Part shown: one piece after another, positions 12,601 through 24,600 of the stretch
Layout: each line of letters begins with the position of its first letter
Numbering within the stretch: the stretch's first letter is position 1
The notes under the pieces: model-generated
Told to the model about the DNA's origin: nothing
Databases searched by the model: none
What the model saw: only the letters and a program-made list of their open reading frames with translations
From: Mya arenaria
Lineage: Eukaryota; Mollusca; Bivalvia; Myida; Myidae
Assembly: GCF_026914265.1 (NCBI RefSeq)
Contig: NC_069124.1
Location: 52,936,388 to 53,000,387, forward strand
Length of the DNA stretch: 64,000 bases
Reading direction: 5' to 3'
Position numbers and translations under genes: made by a program

Positions 12601-15241
12601 ACCATAGACATCCAACAGCATAAAGAAACTGTTGCCAAGCCAAAACACTCCTTGTGTCACTACAAATGTTCCTAAAATGAAAAAGAAAATCCATTATAAA
12701 TTGTAAAAGGGATTTGAACAGCTGGAAGAAATGCTTCTATTGCCGTTTTGGGTTTCATATTTGATTTACAAGTTCATTTTTATTATTTAGGGTTGAAGAA
12801 AGATGAGGACAGCGACAGAGAAGTGATGAGATTCAATATTCTCTCGATTCATTCCCCTATTCAATTTCATGTTATTTAATCAAGACAAGGGGCAGCACAA
12901 GCAGATGCTAATGCTTGTCTTTTTCCAGTCATCAGAGAGAATAACTTAACTTAATTGAAAGTAAATTTTAACAGGGCTTCCATTAAACATCAATGGCACC
13001 TTAGCATATTCACAACCTATATCATTATAAATACGCTAGAGTGCCGAGGATGCCATTCAAGGAAGTTTGGATGTATATTACTCCTAAGAAATAAGATTTC
13101 TGATAAAACTTACAAAGGAGAAAGCTTGGAAGTTCAAAGTAATGAATAAAATCTTAGACTTGAACTTCTATGTTTGAGAGAAAAACTTCTAAAGCTGATG
13201 ACAAGGAAGCTCAAACTTTCACTTTCAAATTCTTAATGTAAGCCCTGAACTGTAAAATATAAAACAGAGTTATGGGTCTTTCTACATAAAGTAAAATTCC
13301 GGTCGTTCGAACAAGCGGTCGTTCGGGAACCGGCAGTCCCTCGAGGCTGGAGCTTGGTCCCAAACATTTTTCCTTCTTTTTTCATATAAGTATACCAACT
13401 CTGCATCGAAACCTAAGTATGTCGAGGAGTCGAGCAATATAGTCTGTCCCAAGTGCATAAATAATGCACAAAACCTTATGGCTCCCTAGAGGTAATAATT
13501 TCACACTTTTATTCCAAAATAAACTAACAATAGCTAGGTGTTAAATTTTTCGCAAGTTGTAAAAATTGCAATTAAAGTTGAAAGGCAATTTGATAAGGTG
13601 TGAAAACCCATTTATGCATGACCGATAGTAGTTGATAAGGGCATTTAAGAAGTTTATGAGGAGAAGTTAATTGTGGGAAATCTAAATGAGTAATAAAAAT
13701 ATGAATAAGCGCTACTATATCGAGCCAACATCGGAATCTCTGAAAAGAATTCCTGCTTGTCACTTTGCTTTTCAATATGGCAATTTTGTAAAAAAATAAA
13801 CATTTGTATTTATTCATTTATCGATATATCTTTTACATTTTACATTTAGTATACTTTCAATATACGACAGCCTTTGAACATATGAGCAATTTCCACAAAG
13901 CAACACATATTCGGTGTCTTAAAACAGTCGGTTTGACGGCTTCAAACTTAAAATACGAGAGAGAAAAACGTGTGCATGATTCAAAAACATTTCTGCGAAG
14001 ATATGCTTGAGTAAGTGAACAATTTATGAACTGGATCATAACTACCGATGAAACCTGACACTAAATGTGCTTAATGCGATATCCACGTTTTCTAGAGGTA
14101 TGTATTCGAATGTTTATACACAGTGGATTATGCGCCATGAAAAGTGTGTCAGTGATGATGAGAAACACTTCGAAAAAAATGTGACGCTTTATGAGCGCAA
14201 CGTGATTGAAGTCATTGGACATCGCCGGTTGGGTTCATGTCATGGATTGTAATTCAGTGAATTTTTTATGTTTTGCTCTGATAATTTTAGGAAATATAAC
14301 GTATATGTGATATGTATTGTATTTAAAGTTTCTATGTTGTATGTGCAACGATATATAAATTATTAAAAAAAGTCCACGTGATTCTAGATCAACCCTCGTA
14401 CACTTAAAGATATTTCATAACAAACTGGAAAATTGAAATTTGGGTCGTTCGAAACATCGGTTCCCTCGAGGTTTTGGCTCGGTCCCCGGCGTCCTCGAGC
14501 GATCGCAGTTTTACTGTATGTGTATTATCTCTGGCAATGGTGTTATTTAAATATCTTGAACCCTTTTTTGGTTAAGGCTGATGCGAAGAGCTTTTAAATA
14601 CCAACAAAGACACCTGGAAGGCATTACCTGGACATTTTTTCTTCCATAAACAGACAACTTAATACTATTATAAAGTTAATTATATATCTCAGAGAGTGAA
14701 ATCATTCACAATTAGTTAAATCATTTATGACTCCATGAATAAATGATCCATTACCAATACAGCAGAACCAGAAGTCATTCTCCTTTCCCCAGTGTGTGTA
14801 CATGTAATCCCAGCAGCTCTGCCAGAAACTTCCCGTGGCACCCCACAGACGATGGATTTGCCTGGAAATTGAAATACAGGTATAACAGGTATTTTTAGTT
14901 TTACATTCACCTAAACAAGTGTTTATTTTCTTGTACAACAGTCAATATTCAAACATTCTCAAAGGAACACACATATATATTTCAAATCAATTGGCAAAAA
15001 AACACAACAGTAGGTGACAAAATAAAATAAAACGATAATTCTATTCAACATTTACCTGGTACTGTACCTACCAATGAAATGAATTTCGAGCAGCAGCAAA
15101 TACCAGAAGGCATGAACCCATAATATACAGGGCTTTCTTCACAGAGTCCATTATTCGCCCCATCTTAGGGCCCTTGCTCTGGCTCTGGCTCACCTCTGCT
15201 GGCAACCCCAAAGCTTCTGATGTGTCTCTTAAGTCAGCCAT
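9673..15241 (-). CDS. FAXDC2: fatty acid hydroxylase superfamily protein, FAXDC2-like, copy 1
   Basis: Seven coding exons (minus strand): 15072-15241, 14755-14861, 12556-12671, 11952-12163, 11552-11712, 10520-10631, 9673-9856. All introns are GT-AG and phases agree, giving 353 aa; human FAXDC2 is of similar size (about 333). The protein is a multi-pass ER membrane di-iron enzyme: hydrophobic segments lie near residues 37-55, 93-122, 138-163, 178-199 and 257-272, and three histidine boxes that would bind iron lie at H201-H206 (HRLLHH), H214-H218 (HKLHH) and H287-H291 (HDYHH), with H273 and H277 between. Family members oxidise lipids or sterols; human FAXDC2 has been linked to 4-methylsterol oxidation, but substrate here is inference. 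The start is the first ATG of exon 1, conserved in copy 2. Intron 2 holds a pogo-like element; exon 1 is partly duplicated upstream. The C-terminus is eight residues longer than in copy 2. Confidence 0.9.
10441..10524. repeat. 42-bp tandem duplication over the exon 6 donor
   Basis: A 42-bp unit (GATATGTATGATATGCTAAA through CTACTTGAG) is present twice, 10441-10482 and 10483-10524; copy 2 of the gene has one. The unit includes the exon 6 donor (CTCAA|GTAGGC on the minus strand), so a second identical donor-like sequence sits 42 bp into the intron. Confidence 0.85.
10934..11014 (-). pseudogene. dead duplicate of FAXDC2 exon 6 (copy 1)
   Basis: Inside intron 5, the minus strand reads [20 protein letters not shown], clearly related to exon 6 ([21 protein letters not shown]). 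The acceptor AG is lost, one tryptophan codon is a stop, and the 3' half with the HDYHH iron-binding box is absent or unrecognisable. The equivalent segment in copy 2 (29741-29821) shows that the exon duplication predates the gene duplication. Confidence 0.75.
13289..14516. mobile_element. pogo/Tigger-like DNA element in FAXDC2 intron 2
   Basis: The ends are imperfect inverted repeats: AAGTAAAATTCCGGTCGTTC at the left and, read inwards from the right, CAGTAAAACTGCGATCGCTC, followed by GC-rich subterminal parts with TCGAGG motifs. It is flanked by TA (13287-13288 and 14517-14518). Unit 2 has a single TA at the matching site (32016-32017), an exact empty site. TA duplication and CAGT ends fit the pogo/Tigger branch of Tc1/mariner. 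The 1.2-kb interior has no transposase frame that I recognise, so it is probably non-autonomous. Confidence 0.8.
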
Positions 15242-15670
15242 TTTTGCTGTAATGAAGAAATTAAGATCAGATAGAACTGTTTTGTTTATTTGTTGTTTTA
15301 AAGTTTATCTTTATACTTTAATAATAACCCTTTAGTCATAAAAATGTTGGCACTTAATATTAGTTTTTATATATAATTATCATATTTTTAATCAAAACAT
15401 CAATTATTATTTTCAAACATTTATTGAAGTTCAAAATGCAGCAGGTCATTTTCATGTTCACTACATGTCTTAGTTGATAATGATTGTCAAGTTGATATGT
15501 GTGCAAATAACAGTGATCAAAATCATTTGTTATTGCAGATTTTGAAATTACATACAATCATGTATGTCTAAGCTCCACTGGCTCCAATTTTTCTTACAAG
15601 CTTAAGCTATAATCTATAAAATGTGACCTGTTTCTCAGGTACTGAGTGACTGACTGCGCAAATAAGAAAG

Positions 15671-15733
<63 letters not shown>

Positions 15734-16230
15734 TCTTTATTTAGAGAAGGTATAAACGCATTATGACATAATTACAGGTTCAACCATAACAACATCATAT
15801 TTACAATAAAAAAAAAACAAAAAACAAAAAACAAAATGCATTTGGTAAATCATAAAACATCTGCATCGCACTTATACATTCGTATACAAGAACCATTGAT
15901 GTTTTGGATGTAATTATTCTATACAAATCCTGTTTAATTAACATAACAATTTAAGTTATTTCAATATACATCATGTACACGCCGACAGACACTCAATAAA
16001 ACACAACAATTTATAAAACAACAGTTATTTCAATCTTTAAGATAATGAAAAGATAATATACCTTTTTGAAACTAATGATATGCACATTTCAAGAGGTGCA
16101 CTTTGTAATTATGCTTAAATGTGTTTAACTTTTTTGCATTTCGTATTTCATCCGGAATAGTATTCCAAACCTTCATACTGTAGTACGAAAAGGAATCCAT
16201 GAAATAGTTAGTTCGCGGTGTTTGTATCAA
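15204..16230 (-). repeat. local tandem duplication, copy A (exon 1, upstream region, LINE tail)
   Basis: This stretch repeats at 16434-17437, offset 1230 bp. It contains the start of FAXDC2 exon 1, the 5' flank, an (AAT)n tract and the 3' end of the minus-strand LINE. It breaks inside LINE coding sequence at GTTTGTATCAA (16230). The two copies differ by only a few substitutions and by AAT repeat number, so the event is recent and later than the LINE insertion. Confidence 0.9.
15672..15733. repeat. (AAT)n microsatellite
   Basis: About 20 AAT units. Read on the minus strand it is the (ATT)n tail at the 3' end of the truncated LINE copy in duplication copy A. Confidence 0.95.
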
Positions 16231-16433
16231 TATATATGCAAAAAGCTACAGAAACATGCTCAGTAGCAAAACGTTTAAACATAAACCCGGTTTAGTGGCA
16301 ATGGGCAAACGCCAAAGACATAGAACACAAAATCACAAACAAGAAACATACAAAATCTACAAACAGCACAGTACATAAATACTATATATATATATATATA
16401 TATAAATAATTGGTATGTTTATCAAGAGTTGTT
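16231..16433. other. filler DNA between local duplication copies
   Basis: About 200 bp that match neither copy, containing an (AT)n run (16383-16404). It may be inserted filler from the duplication event or a fragment of an interspersed repeat; no coding potential seen. Confidence 0.5.
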
Positions 16434-16902
16434 AACCCCAAAGCTTCTGATGTGTCTCTTAAGTCAGCCATTTTTGCTGTAATGAAGAAATTAAGATCAG
16501 ATAGAACTGTTTTGTTTATTTGTTGTTTTAAAGTTTATCTTTATACTTTAATAATAACCCTTTAGTCATAAAAATGTTGGCACTTAATATTAGTTTTTAT
16601 ATATAATTATCATATTTTTAATCAAAACATCAATTATCATTTTCAAACATTTATTGAAGTTCAAAATGCTGCAGGTCATTTTCATGTTCACTACATGTCT
16701 TAGTTGATAATGATTGTCAAGTTGATATGTGTGCAAATAACAGTGATCAAAATCATTTGTTATTGCAGATTTTAAAATTACATACAATCATGTATGTCTA
16801 AGCTCCACTGGCTCCAATTTTTCTTACAAGCTTAAGCTATAATCTATAAAATGTGACCTGTTTCTCAGGTACTGAGTGACTGACTGCGCAAATAAGAAAG
16901 AA

Positions 16903-16945
<43 letters not shown>

Positions 16946-17437
16946 TCTTTATTTAGAGAAGGTATAGACGCATTATGACATAATTACAGGTTCAACCATA
17001 ACAACATCATATTTACAATGAAGAAAAACAAACAAAAACAAAATGCATTTGGTAAATCATAAAACATCTGCATCGCACTTATACATTCGTATACAAGAAC
17101 CATTGATGTTTTGGATGTAATTATTCTATACAAATCCTGTTTAATTAACATAACAATTTAAGTTATTTCAATATACATCATGTATACGCCGACAGACACT
17201 CAATAAAACACAACAATTTATAAAACAACAGTTATTTCCATCTTTAAGATAATGAAAAGATGATATACCTTTTTGAAACTAATGATATGCACATTTCAAG
17301 AGGTGCACTTTGTAATTATGCTTAAATGTGTTTAACTTTTTTGCATTTCGTATTTCACCCGGAATAGTATTCCAAACCTTCATACTGTAGTTCGAAAAGG
17401 AATCCATGAAATAGTTAATTCGCGGTGTTTGTATCAA
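16434..17437 (-). repeat. local tandem duplication, copy B (carries a truncated exon 1)
   Basis: Second copy of the 15204-16230 unit. It carries the FAXDC2 start codon (ATG complement at 16469-16471) and the first 12 codons (MADLRDTSEALG), then runs into filler without the rest of exon 1 or its donor. It also carries a second copy of the upstream flank, which could act as an extra promoter or simply be inert. Copy B runs into the longer LINE body, so B is the original locus of the LINE. Confidence 0.85.
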
Positions 17438-20014
17438 AACTAAATATTGGTTTGAAGTTGATCTTAGAGAATAGCGTTCATTATTTGCAAAGATGAGCAA
17501 TTCAGACATATACCTCGGGGCCTTTCCATTCAGGGTATTATAGACAAGGGTTGCACAGTGATATTTACACCTGTCTGTAAACTGAAGTTCTTTATGTGCA
17601 TTAAAGATGATCGTTTAGGAATTTTAAGAATGATTATTGCAGCCCTATTTTGCAAGGATTTAACTTTATGTAAGTAATTTGAGTTTCCTTTACCCCAAAT
17701 ATGACAACAATAATCTAAAATTGGAAGAATATATGCATTGTAAAACAAACGTTTCATCTCATCATTGAGGTAGGACAATATACGTTTCAAAAGTGAGGTT
17801 TTACAATTGATTTTTTGCAAACAATTTCTATTTGCGGACGCCATTTTAGGTTATTATATATATAGATTCCAAGTAGTTTTTGCACAGTCACATTTTCTAA
17901 TGCTGTTCCATCGATTGTAAGATTTAATTTACTAACTTGTTTTGTTTTATATATAATTCCGATAACCATACACTTGGCATTAGAGGGATGCAATGACATG
18001 TTATTTATTTGGCACCAATCGACAAAGAGATTAAGATGTCGTTGTAGTTTACTTTAAATGGTGTTTATATTACTACCGATTTCATGCAATGTTGAGTCAT
18101 CTGCAAATAAATCGATGTTTATATTCGTATTACAAAGCGCAATTTCATTGATATATATATAAGAAACAGTAGTGGACCAAGAATGGATCCCTGGGGTACT
18201 CCTGATGATATTGGCAGCAAGACAGACTGTATGTTTCCGACATTAACTAATTGTTTTCTATAAGATAAGTAGGATTTAAAATACTTTATCAAATTTTCAG
18301 AAAAATGATACAAGTTTAATTTATGTATTAGTATTTTATGATCCACTAAATCAAATGCCTTTCGTAGGTCTAGAAAGACAGCACATTTTTATTTATAACA
18401 ATTTTGCCACTGTCAATATCTTTTACCCATGCATCTATTAAACTTGTTAACGCTGTACAACAGGAATGGTTTTACCTAAATCCAGACTGTTTAGTGTGTA
18501 TAATGTTTGTAGAATTGAAGTAATCTTGAACTTGGTTTGCAATGTGCCTTTCAAATATTTTTGATATTGTTGGCAATATCGAAATTGGACGATATTTACT
18601 TGGATCATCTTTACATCCTAATTTAAACAATGGTAATACACGTGCAGTTTTCAAAGAGTATGGAAATATTCCGTTCATGATACTCTTATTTATAATAGAC
18701 GCAATGCATGGTGTGATGAAGTCACCGCAATGTTTAATTACTCTTGGGCCAATCTTATCTATCCCAGTTGATTTACTTATATCAAGTTTATCAATGATCT
18801 GTTTTACCTCAAGTGGTGATATATAATTCAATTCGAACGGTTTGTGCCCTAATTTAACGTTTAGGTCGTATTTCAGTTTACTAAAACGTTCGGGTTTAAA
18901 GGACGTTTTTTCTATTATATTTGATATATTGGTAAAGTGATTGTTAAGTTCATTAACAATATTGAGTCCTCCAGAAACTTCTCTATCACCAATTTGTAGT
19001 TGCTCCGGGAAAATTATCTTCCTATTTTTTCCAAATGAGAAATATCCTTTAAATTCTTCCAGATAAAGCTTGAATCCTTTTTATCCTTCACCACTTGATT
19101 AAAAAATGCCTTCTTACTTTTTTTAATTAAGGCTGTAATTTTATTTCTTAATATCTTATATTTGTCGTGTTCACCATTTCTATGGTACTCGTCTCTTTCA
19201 AATATCATTGTTTTTATTTCATCAGTAAACCAGTTAGGTTGAAAATCATGTATTACTCTTTTTTGCTTAATAGGAGCATGTTTAGATAATACTTGATTTA
19301 CAATAGAATAAAATACATTTAAAGCATCGTTCGGATTGACTATTGTTTCAATCATATCAACTCCTGATGAAATAAGATCATTTTGAAATGACTGTTCATT
19401 GAAATTCTTAAAACATCGGTAAGATATCGGTTTGTGATCAATTCGTTCAAAAATTTTAAATTATTTATCTTATGTCTAGTGAAACATATTGGAAAGTGAT
19501 CACTTAATGATAATGGTGTAACATGAACGTTAAGCACGTTTTTAATACAATTTGTATAAATATGGTCAATTATCGTTGATGATTTTTTCGTTACCCTAGT
19601 CGGTGTTGTAACGATATTTTTCAATTCGTATTTCACTGTAAAGTGAGACCATTTAGTATTGTCGTATTTTTTATCACTAAAGTGATTAATGTTAAAATCA
19701 CCAAGAATATAATACTCTACATTAATTTACTAGTATCGGCAATGTCCCCTTGTGAGTCATACATGTCAATCCGCATTTGACTCGAGTTTGGGGGACGATA
19801 AACAAAATTTACTAAAAACGATTTACATTGTTTTCCAATTATTTCTAACCAAATCGATTCAATATCAGCATACTCTATATCATGTCGTCTATTATAGCTT
19901 ATATGATCTTGTATATAGACTAAAAGTCCGCCACCCTTTTTATGGGAACGGTCTCTCCTCTCGAAAATGTAATGTGTTATATGACGCAATTCATTCTGTT
20001 TATTTTCTGTTAAA
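16905..20014 (-). mobile_element. 5'-truncated LINE (CR1/Jockey-type), minus strand
   Basis: The minus strand encodes ORF2 of a non-LTR retrotransposon, in order: apurinic-type endonuclease remains (RRDRSHKKGGGLLVYIQDH, about 19717-20010; then 19352-19636), a linker (19014-19355), reverse transcriptase (18472-18831 with STGIDKIGPRVIKHC and KYRPISILPTISKIFERH; 18119-18346 with SGVPQGSILGPLLF; FADDS near 18083-18112), and C-terminal parts (17279-17999). The 3' end is an (ATT)n tail. Several frameshifts separate the pieces, and ORF1 plus the first part of the endonuclease are missing, so it is a dead, 5'-truncated copy. The unit 2 sequence at about 33160-33185 runs straight across the insertion point, giving the empty site. 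No clear target-site duplication is visible. Confidence 0.9.
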
Positions 20015-20275
20015 TCGTTATAGATTTTGACCTTCGCCTGGATAAAATATGCGATATACGTCTACGCAATACTTTTTCATAGATTCAAACGCAAAGAGTG
20101 ATATGAATAATGTGAAAAGAGTAGGGATGCCAAACCTTCAGCAGGCATAAATTATTCTTGCAATGCTTAACTCTTCGTTCAATATAAATCTTTCCACAAC
20201 GAACTGTCAATTTCGAAATGATAAAAAAGTATTTTGCTCGTTGTCATCCCAGATTGAAAACCCCGTACACAGGGG

Positions 20276-20830
20276 CACTTATCTTGTAAATAAGTCAGGT
20301 CCGGCTGCGAATGTAACAGCAAATTGTGCTGGGCACATATCTTGTAGATAAGTCAGGTCGGGCTGCGAATGTAACAGCAAATTGTGCGGCACATATCTAG
20401 TAAATAGGTCAGGTACGGCTTCGAATATAACAGCAACTTGTGCTAGGCACATATCTTGTAAATAAGTCAGGTCCGGCTTCGAATATAACAGCAACTTATG
20501 CTAGGCACATATCTTGTAAATAAGTCAGGTCGGGCTGCGAATATAACAGCAACTTGTGCTAGGCACATATCTTGTAAATAAGTCAGGTACGGCTTCGAAT
20601 TTAACAGCAACTTGTGCTAGGCACATATTTTGTAAATAAGTCAGGTCCGGCTGCGAATGTAACAGCAAATTGTGCTAGGCCAGATCTTACAAATGATCAG
20701 TATGTCACAGTCAATTGTGTTGTTCACATATCTTGCAAATGATCAGGTCGGCTGCGTATGTCACAGCAAGTTGTGCTCGGCACATATCTTGCAAATGATC
20801 AGTATGTCACAGCAAATTGTGTTGTTCACA
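20276..20830. repeat. 58-bp minisatellite, about nine units
   Basis: Units of about 58 bp begin CACATATCTTGTAAATAAGT and end CAGCAACTTGTGCTAGG. The first seven are close to each other (starting near 20276, 20334, 20390, 20448, 20506, 20564, 20622); the last two or three are diverged and shortened. The array begins where homology with unit 2 stops and ends at the ORF1 region of the following LINE, so it may be the LINE's own 5' region. Confidence 0.9.
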
Positions 20831-21614
20831 TAAACGTGTAAATAGCGAGCTTGGCAGAATAAAGCGTGACGTTGATAATAAATTCGATTCTTTCAAAGAG
20901 TCCATGAATGCAGAGCTTACAGCAGACCTGGTTGATATACGGGATCAAATCTCATCGTTGTCTTCGTCTGTTCCCACTGTTTCTACTGGAGCACCGGAAA
21001 TTTCTCAGGACAGGTCACTGAACATTGTTATTCGTAACCTACCTGAGAGTGTAAGTGAAAGTACACAGGCGAAGGTAAATGGTATTATCAAAGATGGTTT
21101 GAGGCTATCAAATATAACCTTTAGCAGGGCTGATCGCCGCAAATCGTACACAACATCTAAGCCTGGTGTAGTCGTGGCAACTTTGAAAACGCGGGCAGAC
21201 AAACAGGCGTTAATGAAGGCCAAATCCCAGCTAAGAAACAGCCGCCAATTTTTAAATGTGTGTATAAACAATGATTTGGCTCCTGCGGAACGTGCGGCTA
21301 GTAGAAACTTTGCTACCATTTTGGGCGCTCTAAAATCGAACGATCTTGCTATGAAAGGATCTCGGGTTATACAGCGAACCGATGATAGGCGCTGGAACCA
21401 TGCACAAGATCAGGGGCCGCGCGACAATCGTAATTCACGCCGTGACAATTATAACATGGGAGATGGTCAGCGCAATAGTCGCGACAGTACTCGTGATTAT
21501 CGGGATGACTGTTGCGAAAATCGCCAGTCGGACACACGGGCTCAGTGGAAAACTGTCAGCGGTCGAGGAGGTTCTCGTGGTAGCTTTAGCGGCCATAACC
21601 GTGGTCCTAGATAG
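20817..21614 (+). CDS. LINE ORF1 protein
   Basis: A 265-codon open frame. Residues 10-55 (NSELGRIKRDVDNKFDSFKE and on) look like a coiled coil. Residues about 65-165 (SLNIVIRNLPES, then ADRRKSYTTSKPGVVVATLK and LNVCINNDLAPAERAASRNF) resemble the RRM-type RNA-binding ORF1 domain of L1/Tx1-like LINEs. The C-terminus (190-265) is rich in Arg, Asp, Asn and Gly and probably binds RNA. The apparent ATG lies in the last minisatellite unit, so the true N-terminus is uncertain. It stops at 21612-21614, just before ORF2 remains. Confidence 0.75.
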   Translation: MCCSHKRVNSELGRIKRDVDNKFDSFKESMNAELTADLVDIRDQISSLSSSVPTVSTGAPEISQDRSLNIVIRNLPESVSESTQAKVNGIIKDGLRLSNITFSRADRRKSYTTSKPGVVVATLKTRADKQALMKAKSQLRNSRQFLNVCINNDLAPAERAASRNFATILGALKSNDLAMKGSRVIQRTDDRRWNHAQDQGPRDNRNSRRDNYNMGDGQRNSRDSTRDYRDDCCENRQSDTRAQWKTVSGRGGSRGSFSGHNRGPR

Positions 21615-24600
21615 ATAAGCGCCGGGTTTTGGAATGTGCGAGGCTGGAAAACAGACGCTAATTCTGACAACCATATACTACGATCTTCCTGTGTTCTAAC
21701 TTTGAACTTAGATATAATAGGTATTGCCGTGAGCCATTTACTTGGTAATGAGGAGATCTATCTTGATGGCTATTCATGGTATGGCCATAATATGACACAT
21801 ATTCACAGGAACGCAAAGACTGGTTCCGGAGGTGTCGGTTTCTTTATTAGAAACTTAGTGAATTTAATGTATCAGTGGTTGACACTTTTAATGAAGGTAT
21901 TCCATTACTGAAATTAGCTCTTAAGCATAGTGATATGGTTATTTTGCCTTGTGTCTGTTATTTACCACCCGAAAATTCTTCCAGAATGTTTGATGTAAAC
22001 CATCTTTATGATTCATTAGTCTCTTTGATTTATCAATATAGAGATGTTGGAACAATGTATATATGTGGAGATTTTAATGGCAGATGTGGAGATAATGATC
22101 CATGATACTTTATCCGTGGTATTGATGATGTTATTGACCGGGAAGTTATTGACTTTACTATTAACAAGTATGGTGAACTGCTTTTAGACTTTTTAATTAA
22201 TGCAAACATGTGTATTTAAATGGCCGAAATAACGCATGTAATAACTTTACTTCTGTATCGACTAAAGGAAAGTCTGTAGTTGATTATTGTTTTGTGAGCC
22301 ACGAAAAGCTATCAGGTTTTGTACAGTTTAATGTAATTCAGGCCACAGATCTCATAAACAGATCGGGTATTATTATAACAGATGGGGTGTACAATGATTG
22401 GTGTAATATTATTAGCCACAATATGAATAGTAAATTGCCAAGTTAAGTTAAACAATTTGGTTCTAATAACAAGAAACGACGTCCCGGGAAACCTTGGTGG
22501 TCTGATACTTTAGCTGAGGTTTGAAATAACGTATGTATTGCAGAGAAGGCATGGCTATCTTGCGCTTATATTGGTATTAAGAAAACTCTTAAAACTGTTT
22601 ATATAGATAAACGTAAACTATTTGATCGTCAAGTACAACGTGCTAAACGGTTATACTGGTTTACATTACAAACGCAATTGCTTGATGAATGTAATGTTGA
22701 CTCTTCGAAGTTTTGGAAGTCAGTGGCTAAAATAGGTGTCAACGTCACAACCAGCAAAGTTATCCCAATGGAGGTTCTTATTCCAGATGGTTCTATTTCC
22801 AATGATGTAAATACTGTCCTTAACAAATGGAAACATGATTTTAGCTCACTGTTTAATACTTCAAATTATTTATCTGTTGGCAGTCAACGTAGTGTTAATG
22901 ATCGAAATAGTTATGTTACTAATGATGGAAATATGCATCCTTGTTTCATTGATGGTATATCAGTCCTGGAAGTCAGAAATGCATTAATGTCTGTAAATAA
23001 AGGCAAAGCATGTGGTGTAGACAATATTCCTGTAGAGGTATTGAATAATGATGTTTCTGTTTCTTTTTTTCACGTACTGTTTAGCATTTGTTTTGACAAG
23101 GGTATTGTCCCGTCACTGTGGAGTAAGTGCATCATTAATCCTATACCTAAATCGTCCACGGCGGATAAAAGAGACCCCTTATCGTATAGGGGCATTTTCC
23201 TGGCGTCATCAATGTACAAATTGTATTGTCATGCCTTAAACAGCAGGCTAAGCAAATGGTCTGAAGAAAATAATATAGTTTCTGACGAGCAGAATGGCTT
23301 CAGGAAACGTAGAAGCACGACTGATCACATTATGTCTTTATATAATATTCTTGATACAAGGAAGACGTCTCGTAAATCTACTTTTTGTGCCTTTATTGAT
23401 TTTAGAAAAGCATATGATACTATTGATAGAAATATTCTATGGAATAGGCTATCCGATCTAGGTATTGGTGGTAAAATGTTTACAGCTTTAAAGTCCATTT
23501 ATAATACGGTTTCCTCTTGTGTCAGGGTTAATTCCCTTAGAACTGAATGGTTTGATGTAGATTGTGGCCTTAGAAAGGGTTGTATTCTTTCGCCTCTATT
23601 GTTTAATTTATTCATTAATGATTTGTCAATTTATCTCAAATCGTTTGGTGTTGGTGTGCCTGTTAATGACGACAGAGTCTGTATTATTATATATGCTGAT
23701 GACATTGTACTGTTAGCCGAGTCCGCAGACGAAATGCAGTTACTTTTGTCTGCCTTGGGTGACCGGTGTCTATAAACAATATGCATGTTAATTTTACTAA
23801 GAGCAACATAGTCCATTTTAGACCCAATTCAGTATCACGTACAACTTATATTTTTGTGTCTGGCTCTAGTCAGTTAACAACGGTAGATAGATATACTTAC
23901 CTTGGTGTGGTTTTTCACGAACACTTAGATCTAAATGTTACTGTCAAGTCTGTTGCTCAAAGTGCAAGTCGAGCTCTAGGTTTACTGATTGCTAAATGTA
24001 AGGTTGTTGGAGGACTCCTATACGATGTATTTACAAAACTGTATGACACAGTTGTTTGGCCTGTTGTTGGTTATAGTGCTCCTCTTTGGGTATACCGGTC
24101 ATACGCTTGTATTGAAGCTGTACACAACAGGGCTCAGAGATTTTTCCTTGGTGTTGGTAAATATACGCCTAACGATGGGTTGGCTGGTGAAATAGGTTGG
24201 AAACCCCCGATAGTTCGCCAGTTGAAAAGTATATCACTGTACTGATCAAAGATAGCATGTATGGACGATTACAGGTTTAACAAACGCGCTGCACTTTGGG
24301 CATACAGCAATGCAACTCAACTGTGCAAGAACTGGTTTTATTATGTAAAGTCCTTTCTTTTGACAAATGACTTAAATAATAAATATGTATTTACGTTTAG
24401 ATGGTTACATTTGTGTTGGATTCGTGCAAGTTGTTGAGGAACGTGTTTATCATAATTTCAAGAGCAAATGGTATGCTAGATTGCAGAACATTATTGGGTC
24501 TTCTGGGCATGGTCAAAATAAGCTAAGACTGTATATGACTTTTAAGTCTGAATATGTAACTGAACAATATTGTAAAATAATTTTGCCTCTTGCTCATCGG

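Larger units (their letters stand above)
7705..20269 (-). repeat. segmental duplication, unit 1 (with later insertions)
   Basis: Sequence from about 7705 (AAAGCACAAATAACACA) to 20269 (GATTGAAAACCCCGTA) is collinear with 26783-33421: 3' flank, all seven exons, introns and 5' flank. The units are head-to-tail. Unit 1 is nearly twice as long because of material absent from unit 2: a MITE (7943-8119), a roughly 165-bp segment in 12963-13146, a pogo/Tigger-like element (13289-14516), a local duplication (15204-17437) and a LINE (16905-20014). Coding parts are almost identical, introns clearly more diverged, and the two 3' flanks (about 2 kb) still align. Homology stops abruptly at both ends. Confidence 0.9.

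Noticed and set aside
15360-15557. 65-codon frame, found again almost identically at 16590-16787
   Set aside because: The apparent conservation is only the local duplication of non-coding flank; no resemblance to a protein family.
20276-20830. Regular 58-bp repeats suggestive of a CRISPR array
   Set aside because: The whole unit repeats with no unique spacers, and the window is clearly eukaryotic. It is a minisatellite.
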